This document shows positions 1-7,043 of a stretch of DNA of 9,491 nt, piece after piece. The stretch's first letter is position 1. Every line of letters starts with the position of its first letter. The DNA is from a bacterium MnTg04 (lineage in GTDB: Bacteria > Pseudomonadota > Gammaproteobacteria > Steroidobacterales > MnTg04). Position numbers and translations under genes: made by a program. A model generated the notes under the pieces. It was given only the letters and a program-made list of their open reading frames with translations. It had not been told where the DNA came from and ran no database searches. Where the stretch lies: contig BFAU01000188.1 in NCBI GenBank assembly GCA_008975185.1, forward strand, positions 1 to 9,491, given 5' to 3'.

Positions 1-336
1 CCGGTGCTGTCGCCCCTGGCCTGGGTGCTGGCTTACGACTATCCGGTACACCGGATTTCGCCGGCCAACCAACCGCAAGAGCCGGCCGGGCAAAACACCT
101 TCCTGGTGGTTTACCGGAACCGCGGCGACCAGGTGGGTTTCATGGAAATCAACGCAGTCACCGCCCGCCTGCTGGATTTGTTGCAGGACGATGCCAGTAC
201 CGTAACGGGGGGCGAACTCCTGGCCCGAATCGCCGATGAAATTAAACATCCCAACCCGCAGGTAGTCAGCGATGGCGGCAAGGATATTCTTGCAGACCTT
301 CACGGCAAAGACATTATTCTCGGTACGAAAGCCTGA
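1..336 (+). CDS. hvfC: HvfC-type (DUF2063 / NGO1945-like) protein, C-terminal part, 5' truncated
   Basis: The frame is open from the first base (a Pro codon precedes a GTG at 4), so the gene starts left of the window and 111 C-terminal codons are visible before the TGA at 334-336. The pattern is that of the C-terminal domain of HvfC/BufC proteins. An L-x-W-V-L-x-Y-D-Y-P-V-H-R-I-S stretch comes first, then a strand with VVYRNRGDQVGFMEIN and a helix TARLLDLLQ, ending in a helix with IL-ADL plus a short hydrophobic tail. In characterised hvf/buf operons this protein partners a DUF692 multinuclear iron enzyme (HvfB) that modifies cysteines of a secreted precursor peptide (HvfA). The older label 'putative DNA-binding domain' belongs to the N-terminal half, which is not in view. 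The DoxX gene 66 bases downstream, typical of these operons, supports the call. Family assignment is from remembered motif patterns; the role is inferred from the family. Confidence 0.82.
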   Translation, partial: PVLSPLAWVLAYDYPVHRISPANQPQEPAGQNTFLVVYRNRGDQVGFMEINAVTARLLDLLQDDASTVTGGELLARIADEIKHPNPQVVSDGGKDILADLHGKDIILGTKA

Positions 337-390
337 CGACCGACCGGGTTATTCTGGTTCGCGCACAGGGCAGCAAAAAATTCCAGTTTC

Positions 391-395
391 AGGAG
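391..395 (+). promoter_or_regulatory. Ribosome binding site of the hvfX-type gene
   Basis: AGGAG lies seven bases ahead of the ATG at 403. This strong Shine-Dalgarno match fixes the start of the DoxX-family gene. The 66-base gap after hvfC (337-402) shows no convincing terminator hairpin, so the two genes are probably on one transcript. Confidence 0.8.
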
Positions 396-402
396 TCAAA
401 AT

Positions 403-1080
403 ATGACGGCGATTTTGAAAAACGTCAGCCAACTTAATGCTCGACTGCATAACATCACGAGCCATTTCGATGGTGTCGCTTCGCTGGCGTTGCGTTTGAT
501 TCTCGGTCCGGTGCTGATTGTATCGGGATGGGAAAAGCTCACCGGACAGAATTACTTCGGCGGCATGCTTGACAGCTTCCCTTTTCCGTTCAACATCCTG
601 CCGCCGGAACTGAGCTGGCAGGTATCGATCTGGGTCGAATTGATCGGTGGAATATTGTTGCTCGTCGGCTTCGCGGTTCGCTGGATATCCCTGCCGCTGA
701 TGGTCATGATGTTCGTCGCCGGATACTCCGTCCATCTCAAGAACGGCTGGGCGGCGATCGCCCCGTCATTTCCGTCACCGGTCTGCGTAGAGGGAACCAC
801 CGAATACGATGAGGCTGGCCCGTTCAAAACATTCGTCGAGTGTCTGAACACCAATGAGCGGACGATCGAAGCATCGAAACGGCTGGCCAGGGCCAAGACC
901 ATCCTGCGCGAACACGGCAACTATCGCTACTTGAACGGCGGCGGCTCAATCGTCAAGCTGAACAACGGCATAGAGTTTGCCGCGACTTATTGGGTGATGC
1001 TCCTTGCCTTGCTGATTATCGGCGGCGGCCGCTATCTCAGCGCCGATTACTGGCTGGCGCGGAAGTTTCGGATCGACTGA
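403..1080 (+). CDS. hvfX: DoxX-family inner-membrane protein, HvfX type
   Basis: The product has 225 residues. Four membrane segments are visible, at about residues 26-44, 73-92, 95-111 and 193-209. The first carries the DoxX-like LALRLILGPVLIVSGWEKL pattern. Positive charges lie before segment 1 (K6, R14), between segments 2 and 3 (R93) and at the C-terminus (R210, R220, K221, R223). By the positive-inside rule both ends are cytoplasmic, and the long 112-192 loop faces the periplasm. That loop contains Cys128 and Cys147 and ends in HGNY and LNNGIEFAATYW stretches typical of the HvfX subgroup. HvfX-type proteins accompany HvfA, HvfB and HvfC in copper-binding peptide operons; their exact role is not settled, with membrane handling of copper or of the modified peptide proposed. 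The start is set by an AGGAG site. A plain DoxX annotation is the conservative alternative. The stop lies 31 bases from the convergent lpd stop. Confidence 0.85.
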   Translation: MTAILKNVSQLNARLHNITSHFDGVASLALRLILGPVLIVSGWEKLTGQNYFGGMLDSFPFPFNILPPELSWQVSIWVELIGGILLLVGFAVRWISLPLMVMMFVAGYSVHLKNGWAAIAPSFPSPVCVEGTTEYDEAGPFKTFVECLNTNERTIEASKRLARAKTILREHGNYRYLNGGGSIVKLNNGIEFAATYWVMLLALLIIGGGRYLSADYWLARKFRID

Positions 1081-1090
1081 TGCAGTCTTT
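1075..1090 (+). terminator. Weak stem-loop at the end of the hvf-type unit
   Basis: GACTG-ATG-CAGTC (1075-1087) forms a five-base-pair stem over the hvfX stop codon, followed by TTT. It is short and the T run is minimal, so it is at best a weak terminator. No better one is visible in the 31 bases between the convergent genes. Confidence 0.2.
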
Positions 1091-1111
1091 GGGAAACCAA
1101 TTGTGTAGCGG

Positions 1112-2557
1112 CTAGCTTTTTTTCGGCAGGTACAAGTCGGTCAACGTCCCTTCAAAAGCCTCGGCGGCGAAGGCGAGGGTTTCCGACAGGGTCGGGTGTG
1201 GATGTATGGTCAGCGCGATATCGGCAGCGTCGCATCCCATTTCGATCGCCAACGCCATTTCGGCGATCAGGTCGCCGGCCTGCGGGCCGACGATGCCGGC
1301 GCCGATCAGCTGCCCGTTTTCTTTGTCGAACAGCAACTTGCTCAGGCCCTCGTTTCTGCCGAGCGCCAATGACCGGCCGCTGGCCGTCCACGGAAACACG
1401 CCCTTGCCGTATTTCCGCCCCTTTGCCTTGAGTTCGGCTTCGGTTTCGCCGACCCAGGCGATTTCGGGATCGGTGTAGGCCACCGATGGAATAACCCTGG
1501 CGTCGAAGGATTTTTTCAGGCCGCTGACGACTTCCGCCGCGGTTTTTCCTTCATGGCTTGCCTTGTGGGCGAGCATCGGTTCGCCGACAATATCGCCGAT
1601 CGCAAAAATGTGCGCCTGGTTGGTCCGCATCTGCCGGTCAACCGGGATAAAGCCGCGCTCGTCCACAGCCACCCCCGCCGCCTCCGCGCCGATCCTCGAA
1701 CCATTCGGTTTGCGCCCGACTGCGACCAGGATACGACCGTAAACTTGCGGGTCGGGCGCGCCATCGCCCGAGAAACTGACCTTGAGCCCTTCGTCGAGCG
1801 CCTCGACGCCGCTCACCGTAACCCCGAGCATGATTTGCTCGTATTGTTTTCGAATCCGTTTTTCCAGCGGCCGGACCAGGTCGGGGTCGCACCCGGGCAT
1901 CAGCCCGCTGGTCATTTCCACGACCGAAACCTTGACCCCGAGGGCCTGGTACACGGTCGCCAGTTCCAGGCCGATTATCCCGCCGCCGATGACCAGCATC
2001 CGCGCCGGCAGTTCTTCGAGCTCCAGCGCGCCGGTCGAATCCATGATCCGCCGATCGTCCGGCAAGAATGGCAGCCAGGACGACTCCGAACCCGCAGCAA
2101 TGATGCACTGCTCGAACTGGATGACCTTTGGCTGTCCCGTGTCATCGGGTCTGCTTACCTTCAGGTGGTGTGGCGACAAGAATTCACCATGGCCTGTAAC
2201 GACGCGAACCTTGCGTTTTTTTGCCAACCCGTCCAGACCGCCGCTCAGTTGCCCGACGATCTGGTCTTTCCACCCGCGCAAGCCCTGCGGGTCGATAACC
2301 GGTTTGGAAAAAGTGACGCCGTGCTCGGCCATGGCTTTGGCATCATCCATGACCTTGGCGACATGCAGCAGCGCTTTCGACGGGATACAGCCAACATTCA
2401 GGCAAACCCCGCCGAGCGCGTCCCAGCGTTCCACCAGCATCGTCTCCAGCCCGAGATCGGCTGCCCGAAACGCGGCGGTGTACCCGCCCGGCCCCGAACC
2501 GAGCACCAGCAGCCGGGTCGAGATATCGACGGTACCGTTGTAATCGGCCGCAGCCAT
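1112..2557 (-). CDS. lpd: Dihydrolipoyl dehydrogenase (E3 of the pyruvate dehydrogenase complex)
   Basis: This 481-residue flavoprotein reoxidises the dihydrolipoyl groups of E2 with NAD+. The FAD-binding GSGPGGY motif is at residues 20-26. The redox disulfide is Cys52/Cys57 in GGVCLNVGCIPSK. The NAD-binding GGGIIG motif is at 191-196, and a second FAD contact AIGDIVGEPMLAHKA starts at 319. The C-terminal interface has HPHPTLSE, giving His454 and Glu459 as the catalytic dyad, which contacts the partner subunit in the dimer. Length and motif spacing fit the family, and there is no N-terminal lipoyl domain. The chosen ATG at 2557 lies 17 bases after the aceF stop with a purine-rich GGGCGGGAAG stretch before it. 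The open frame extends 94 codons further upstream, but that part lies inside aceF and has no family resemblance. It is the last gene of the aceE-aceF-lpd operon. Confidence 0.97.
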   Translation of the reverse strand: MAAADYNGTVDISTRLLVLGSGPGGYTAAFRAADLGLETMLVERWDALGGVCLNVGCIPSKALLHVAKVMDDAKAMAEHGVTFSKPVIDPQGLRGWKDQIVGQLSGGLDGLAKKRKVRVVTGHGEFLSPHHLKVSRPDDTGQPKVIQFEQCIIAAGSESSWLPFLPDDRRIMDSTGALELEELPARMLVIGGGIIGLELATVYQALGVKVSVVEMTSGLMPGCDPDLVRPLEKRIRKQYEQIMLGVTVSGVEALDEGLKVSFSGDGAPDPQVYGRILVAVGRKPNGSRIGAEAAGVAVDERGFIPVDRQMRTNQAHIFAIGDIVGEPMLAHKASHEGKTAAEVVSGLKKSFDARVIPSVAYTDPEIAWVGETEAELKAKGRKYGKGVFPWTASGRSLALGRNEGLSKLLFDKENGQLIGAGIVGPQAGDLIAEMALAIEMGCDAADIALTIHPHPTLSETLAFAAEAFEGTLTDLYLPKKS

Positions 2558-2574
2558 CGTCTTCCCGCCCGCGC

Positions 2575-4152
2575 TCACGAAAGCGGAGCCGTCAGCTTGC
2601 CGGGATCGGCGAGCACAGTGGCCAGGTAACTGGTAAAACGAACCGCCTGGGCGCCATCGATGACCCGATGATCGTAGGACACGGAAAACGGCAGCATCAG
2701 CCGCGCCACGAATTTGCCATCCAGATAAACGGGTTTCATCGCAGACCGCGCGACACCCATGATCGCAACTTCCGGCGCATTGATGATCGGCGTGAACCCG
2801 GTCCCGCCGATACCACCGAGGCTGGAAATCGTAAAACACCCGCCCTGCATCTCGTCGGCTTTTAGCTTGCCATCGCGCGCCTTCGCGCTGAGATCGCCGA
2901 GCTGGCCGGCCAGCGCATAAATATCCAGCTTGTCGGCATCGCGAATCACCGGCACCATCAGCCCGTTTGACGTATCGGCGGCGAATCCCAGGTGACAGTA
3001 CTTCTTGTAAACCAGGTGCTCGCCATCGGCGGACAATGAACTGTTGAAATTCGGGAATTCCTTCAGCGCCAGCACGCAGGCCCTGAGAATAAACGCCAGC
3101 GGCGTCAGTTTGACGCCCTTGTCGGCGGCAACCGGCTGCAGATCCTGGCGTACTTTTTCGAGTTCCGTGATATCGGCTTCATCGAACTGGAACACATGCG
3201 GCAAATTGATCCAGGCCGCCTGCAGCCGGGGCCCGGAGATTTTCTGGATACGGCCCAGCGCTTTAGTCTCGACCTCGCCAAAACGGGCAAAATCGACCTC
3301 GGGCACCTTCGGCAATGCGGCGCCCGGCACCCCGGTACCTCCTGTCAAGATGGCCTTGACCCATGCCTTGACGTCGTCGTGGGTGATTCGATTCTTTAGC
3401 CCGCTGCCTTCGACCTGTCCAAGGTCGACGCCCAGTTCGCGCGCCAGTATCCTGACCGATGGCCCTGCGTGGGCGCGGGAGAAACCGGTCTCGTCTATGG
3501 CCGGCAATTTCTGCGCCGCCCCGGGGGCCCGCGCCGGCACAGGCATTTCCGCGGCAGGCGCCGGTTCGGCTGCCGGGGCCGGGGCCTGACGGCTTTCCGG
3601 CGCCGGCGCTGGAATCCCCAGCATCGTCACAATCAGGTCGCCCGCGGATACTTTGTCGCCTTCTTTGACCGCGACCGACACGATCCTGCCTCCGGCCGGG
3701 GCCGGAACATCCATGGCCGCCTTGTCTGTTTCCAGGGTTACCAGCGGGTCTTCGAGCTCAATTTCCTGATCTGCCCGGACCAGCACCTCGATCACATCCA
3801 CATCGGTGAAATCACCGAGATCGGGTACCCGGATTTCGATCTCCACCGGCGTCGAAGATACTTTTTCTTCTGCTGCAGAATCCCCCGCATCCGCCGATGC
3901 CGGTTTCTCGCCTTCCGAATCCAGCAACAACACCAGGTCACCTTCGGAAACTTTGGCGCCTACCTTCAGACTGACCTCAACCACCGTCCCCGCCACCGTC
4001 GCCGGTATATCCATGGCCGCTTTATCGGTTTCCACGGTTACCAGGGGGTCCTCGATCTCAACCCGGTCTCCCGCTGCCACCATGACCTCGATGACTTCCA
4101 CGTCCTGGAAATCACCAATATCGGGAACCCGGATTTCGATTCGTTGCGTCAT
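2575..4152 (-). CDS. aceF: Pyruvate dehydrogenase E2, dihydrolipoyllysine acetyltransferase
   Basis: The 525-residue protein is the core of the complex and transfers the acetyl group from lipoamide to CoA. It has two lipoyl domains, at about residues 5-78 and 104-178, each with an ETDKAAMD lipoylation site (Lys44 and Lys144). An Ala/Pro-rich flexible linker spans about 180-215. The peripheral-subunit-binding domain is about 229-265 (GPSVRILARELGVDL). The acetyltransferase domain runs from about 300 to the end, with SYDHRVIDGA giving His495 and Asp499 as catalytic residues. Two lipoyl domains is one fewer than E. coli AceF, an arrangement common in other proteobacteria. The ATG at 4152 lies 13 bases after the aceE stop. 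A longer reading of 66 extra codons would overlap aceE and matches nothing in the family. The Shine-Dalgarno is weak, so translational coupling to aceE is likely. Confidence 0.97.
   Translation of the reverse strand: MTQRIEIRVPDIGDFQDVEVIEVMVAAGDRVEIEDPLVTVETDKAAMDIPATVAGTVVEVSLKVGAKVSEGDLVLLLDSEGEKPASADAGDSAAEEKVSSTPVEIEIRVPDLGDFTDVDVIEVLVRADQEIELEDPLVTLETDKAAMDVPAPAGGRIVSVAVKEGDKVSAGDLIVTMLGIPAPAPESRQAPAPAAEPAPAAEMPVPARAPGAAQKLPAIDETGFSRAHAGPSVRILARELGVDLGQVEGSGLKNRITHDDVKAWVKAILTGGTGVPGAALPKVPEVDFARFGEVETKALGRIQKISGPRLQAAWINLPHVFQFDEADITELEKVRQDLQPVAADKGVKLTPLAFILRACVLALKEFPNFNSSLSADGEHLVYKKYCHLGFAADTSNGLMVPVIRDADKLDIYALAGQLGDLSAKARDGKLKADEMQGGCFTISSLGGIGGTGFTPIINAPEVAIMGVARSAMKPVYLDGKFVARLMLPFSVSYDHRVIDGAQAVRFTSYLATVLADPGKLTAPLS
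3619..4140 (-). repeat. Internal tandem duplication encoding the two lipoyl domains
   Basis: Two units (about 3919-4140 and 3619-3843) repeat with a period of exactly 300 bases, equal to the 100-residue distance between Lys44 and Lys144. Shared stretches include ACCCGGATTTCGAT on the plus strand at 4127-4140 and 3827-3840, and CCATGGCCGC at 4011-4020 and 3711-3720. The unit is coding, not mobile. Confidence 0.85.
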
Positions 4153-4165
4153 CGTCCGCCGGACC

Positions 4166-6829
4166 CTAAACGCCGACCGGGTCCGGTTTTTTCGGGTCGA
4201 TGCCGAGTTTCTTGATCGCTTCACTGACCGTCGCGTAATCCAGCTTGCCGTCATCGGCCAGCGCCTTGAGCGCCGCGAGAGCAATGTGCCTGCGATCGAC
4301 TTCGAAATGACTGCGCAAGGCAGCGCGTGCGTCGCTGCGCCCGAAACCATCCGTCCCCAGGACCACGAAGCGTCCCGGGACCCACTGCCTGATCTGGTCG
4401 GGCACGGCCTTCATGTAATCTGTCGCCACGATATAGGGCCCCTCCCGGTCGCCCAGGCACTGCTGAACGTAGCAGCGCCGTTGCTCCTTGCCCGGGTTCA
4501 GGCGATTGTAGCGTTCGACTTCCAGACCATCGCGCCGCAATTGATTGAAGCTGGTCACGCTCCAGACATCGGCGGGTATCGAGAAATCTTTTTCCAGCAG
4601 GTCGGCGGCCGCCTCGACTTCCCTCAGTATGGTTCCCGAGCCCATCAACTGGGCGCGAACCTGCCCGCGCTGGCCGATGCGCAAAAGATACATGCCATTG
4701 AGAATGCCCTGCTCGACCCCCGCGGGCATCGCCGGGTGGACATAGTTCTCATTCATGCATGTGATGTAGTAGAAGACGCTTTCCTGCTCTTCGACCATGC
4801 GGCGCAAACCGTCCTGGATAATCACCGCAAGCTCATAGGCATAGGCCGGATCATAGGAAACGCAGTTGGGTATCGTCGAGGCCAGCAAATGACTGTGGCC
4901 ATCCTGGTGCTGGAGGCCTTCGCCAGCGAGCGTCGTCCGCCCCGCCGTACCCCCGATCAGGAAACCGCGCACCCGCATATCGCCCGCCGCCCAGGCGAAA
5001 TCGCCGATCCGCTGGAAACCGAACATCGAATAAAAAATATAAAAGGGGATCATCTGAACGCCGTGATTGGCGTAGCTGGTACCCGCGGCCATCCACGAGC
5101 AGAACGCCCCGCCTTCGTTGATGCCCTCCTCGAGGATCTGACCCTTGATGTCCTCGCGATAAAACATCAGCTGGTCGGCATCCTGTGGCGTATACAACTG
5201 ACCGAGCGATGAATAAATGCCGACCTGGCGGAACATGCCCTCCATGCCAAAGGTACGCGCTTCATCCGGAACGATGGGCACGATGTGCTTACCGATCCGC
5301 TTGTCCTTTAGCAGGGTGGTCAGCATCCTGACCAAAGCCATGGTTGTGGAACTCTCTCTTTCTCCGGTGCCCTTGAGCTGGGTTGCAAAGATTTCCAGTG
5401 GCGGCGCCTTGAGTGATGGCGCCTTGTTGTGGCGAACGGGCAAATATCCCCGAAGTTTTTTGCGCTGGTCGTGCAAATAGGCCAGCTCCTCGCTGCCAGG
5501 CGCCAGCTTGCAAAATGGCAGACCCTCGATATCGTCGTCGGCAACCGGGATATTGAAGCGATCGCGAAACGCCTTGAGCTCGTCGGCGTCCATTTTCTTC
5601 TGCTGATGGGTGATATTCTGGCCCTCGCCGGCCTCGCCCATGCCATAGCCTTTGACTGTCTTGGCCAGGATCACGGTCGGACGGCCCTGGTGGGCGACCG
5701 CTGCCGCATAGGCAGCATAGACCTTGCGTGCGTCGTGCCCGCCGCGATTGAGACGCCAGATCTCGTCATCCGACATATTGGCAACCATCGCCGCGAGTTC
5801 CGGATATTCGCCGAAAAAATGCTCGCGGGTAAATGCGCCGCCCTTGGCTTTGAAATTCTGGTATTCGCCATCGACGCATTCTTCCATCCGCTGGCGCAGC
5901 AGCCCTTTGTGGTCGCGCGCCAACAAAGGGTCCCAGCGCGAACCCCATATGACCTTGATGACATTCCAGCCGGCACCTAGAAACGCCGCTTCCAGTTCCT
6001 GGATGATCTTGCCGTTACCCCTGACCGGCCCGTCGAGCCGTTGCAGGTTGCAGTTAACGACAAATATCAGGTTGTCGAGTTTTTCGCGGACCGGCATGGT
6101 AATCGCACCCAGCGATTCCGGTTCATCCATTTCACCATCACCAAGGAAACACCAGATCTTGCGGTCGTCGGGCGGGATGATCCCGCGGTGTTGCATGTAA
6201 CGGCAGTAACGCGCCTGGTAAATCGCCATCATCGGGCCCAGGCCCATCGAAACCGTCGGGAATTGCCAGAAATCCGGCATCAGCCACGGGTGTGGATACG
6301 ATGACAAGCCGTTGCCGCCGACTTCGCGGCGAAACGCCCTCAGTTGCTGCTCATCGAGCCGCCCTTCGAGATAGGCGCGCGCGTAGATGCCGGGCGAGGA
6401 ATGGCCCTGGATGAAAATCATATCGCCGGGATTATCGGCGTCGGGGGCGCGCCAGAAATGATTGAAGCCGACTTCATACAGCGTCGCCGATGACGCGTAG
6501 GACGCGATATGGCCGCCGTACTCGGTACTCTTGCGGTTCGCGTGCACGACCATCGCCATCGCGTTCCAGCGTATATACGCCTCGACCCGGCGCTCGATCG
6601 CGCGATCGCCCGGGTAATCCGGCTCCTGACCCGTGGCAATCGTGTTCAGGTAAGCGGTATTCGGGCTATATGGAAGATAAGCGCCGGACCGGCGGGCTTG
6701 GTCGATGACCCGTTCGATCAGGAAATGCGCCCTTTCGGGTCCGTGCACTTTGAGTACGGACTCGATCGACTCGACCCATTCGCGGGTTTCCAGTGGGTCC
6801 TGGTCCTGAAATTTCTTGCTGTCAGACAT
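4166..6829 (-). CDS. aceE: Pyruvate dehydrogenase E1 component, homodimeric type
   Basis: This thiamine-diphosphate enzyme decarboxylates pyruvate and reductively acetylates the lipoyl groups of E2. The product has 887 residues, the same as E. coli AceE, and key residues match with a one-residue offset. His107 (YGGHIAS), His143 (QGHSSPG) and His408 (QNITHQQKK) line the active site. The cofactor-binding motif runs from Gly230-Asp231-Gly232 (LGDGEMDE) to Asn259/Asn261 (VVNCNLQ). Glu572 (ILEEGINEGG) is the conserved glutamate activating thiamine. The ATG at 6829 is secure: an in-frame TAG sits three codons upstream (6836-6838) and the N-terminus aligns at full length. The Shine-Dalgarno is poor (GGGTAG). 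It is the first gene of aceE-aceF-lpd. A pdhR-type regulator gene does not precede it; the upstream neighbour is the divergent M17 peptidase gene. Confidence 0.98.
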   Translation of the reverse strand: MSDSKKFQDQDPLETREWVESIESVLKVHGPERAHFLIERVIDQARRSGAYLPYSPNTAYLNTIATGQEPDYPGDRAIERRVEAYIRWNAMAMVVHANRKSTEYGGHIASYASSATLYEVGFNHFWRAPDADNPGDMIFIQGHSSPGIYARAYLEGRLDEQQLRAFRREVGGNGLSSYPHPWLMPDFWQFPTVSMGLGPMMAIYQARYCRYMQHRGIIPPDDRKIWCFLGDGEMDEPESLGAITMPVREKLDNLIFVVNCNLQRLDGPVRGNGKIIQELEAAFLGAGWNVIKVIWGSRWDPLLARDHKGLLRQRMEECVDGEYQNFKAKGGAFTREHFFGEYPELAAMVANMSDDEIWRLNRGGHDARKVYAAYAAAVAHQGRPTVILAKTVKGYGMGEAGEGQNITHQQKKMDADELKAFRDRFNIPVADDDIEGLPFCKLAPGSEELAYLHDQRKKLRGYLPVRHNKAPSLKAPPLEIFATQLKGTGERESSTTMALVRMLTTLLKDKRIGKHIVPIVPDEARTFGMEGMFRQVGIYSSLGQLYTPQDADQLMFYREDIKGQILEEGINEGGAFCSWMAAGTSYANHGVQMIPFYIFYSMFGFQRIGDFAWAAGDMRVRGFLIGGTAGRTTLAGEGLQHQDGHSHLLASTIPNCVSYDPAYAYELAVIIQDGLRRMVEEQESVFYYITCMNENYVHPAMPAGVEQGILNGMYLLRIGQRGQVRAQLMGSGTILREVEAAADLLEKDFSIPADVWSVTSFNQLRRDGLEVERYNRLNPGKEQRRCYVQQCLGDREGPYIVATDYMKAVPDQIRQWVPGRFVVLGTDGFGRSDARAALRSHFEVDRRHIALAALKALADDGKLDYATVSEAIKKLGIDPKKPDPVGV

Positions 6830-7035
6830 CGATAACTACCCGGATTTTCGTCTTGTAGCACGGCGAACGGCTGCAGCGTGCGGGGCGATGTATTGCGACG
6901 TTGCGATAGTCGTCTCCAGGATGATTTCCCGACCCCCTCCTGCTAGGATGATGCGCCGCGAACCTATGATATTACTGATTCCGAGTACCGACCCCGATAT
7001 CATCGGGGTTTGTTTTTTTGAGGTCAAGATAAAAC
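6830..7035. promoter_or_regulatory. Divergent promoter region between aceE and the M17 peptidase gene
   Basis: These 206 bases must hold the start signals for both the pdh operon (leftward) and the M17-pyrC unit (rightward). Rightward, TGCTAGGAT at 6941-6949 resembles an extended -10 element, and TATGAT at 6965-6970 is another -10 candidate; neither has a good -35 at the usual distance. Leftward, no convincing sigma-70 promoter stands out. TAATAT (reverse complement of 6969-6974) is one weak candidate. TTGCGA occurs twice, at 6893-6898 and 6901-6906, eight bases apart. AGGATGAT also occurs twice, at 6918-6925 and 6945-6952. I see no match to the E. coli PdhR operator. Confidence 0.45.
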
Positions 7036-7043
7036 ATGACTGA
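6966..7043 (+). other. Possible 25-codon leader open frame overlapping the M17 gene start
   Basis: An ATG at 6966 opens 25 codons that run straight through the terminator-like hairpin and end at TGA 7041-7043. The stop therefore overlaps the first eight bases of the M17 gene (ATG 7036). Two further in-frame ATGs lie upstream at 6948 and 6951, and the frame stays open back into the aceE 5' end. No good Shine-Dalgarno precedes any of these starts. A frame this short can stay open by chance, so translation is a hypothesis. The geometry (leader frame across a terminator, stop overlapping the next start) would suit translational coupling or attenuation. Confidence 0.2.
6992..7019 (+). terminator. 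Intrinsic-terminator-like hairpin in the leader of the M17-pyrC unit
   Basis: CCCCGAT (6992-6998), a three-base loop ATC, and ATCGGGG (7002-7008) make a perfect seven-base-pair stem. It is followed at once by TTTGTTTTTTT (7009-7019). On the plus strand this is a textbook rho-independent terminator; on the minus strand there is no trailing U run. No complete rightward gene precedes it, since aceE is divergent. It therefore lies within the 5' leader of the peptidase gene, 16 bases before its ATG, and is best read as an attenuator or a block to stray upstream transcription. Confidence 0.7.

Noticed and set aside
337..402. Possible small gene or terminator between hvfC and hvfX
   Set aside because: Only 66 bases, with no stable stem plus T run and no start with a ribosome site apart from hvfX itself.
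349..735. 128-codon frame on the minus strand opposite hvfX
   Set aside because: Highly polar, no family pattern, opposite a membrane protein with a strong ribosome site.
1553..2629. Open frame of 358 codons on the plus strand, antisense to lpd
   Set aside because: It mirrors lpd codon bias, lies opposite intact FAD and NAD motifs, and has no domain pattern of its own.
2558..2839. 94-codon N-terminal extension of lpd
   Set aside because: It overlaps the aceF 3' end, is rich in Arg, Cys and Trp without family resemblance, and the normal E3 N-terminus begins at ATG 2557.
4153..4350. 66-codon N-terminal extension of aceF
   Set aside because: It overlaps the aceE 3' end in another frame; the first lipoyl domain starts right after ATG 4152.
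3806..5212. Open frame of 468 codons on the plus strand, antisense to aceF and aceE
   Set aside because: It lies wholly opposite two certain genes, has low-complexity Ser/Thr/Arg-rich composition and no recognisable motif. It is the expected mirror of codon bias in GC-rich coding DNA.
6830..7035. Possible tRNA, riboswitch or small RNA gene in the divergent region
   Set aside because: No cloverleaf, no conserved riboswitch core recognised and only one hairpin. A small RNA ending at 7019 is possible, but nothing distinguishes it from a leader transcript.
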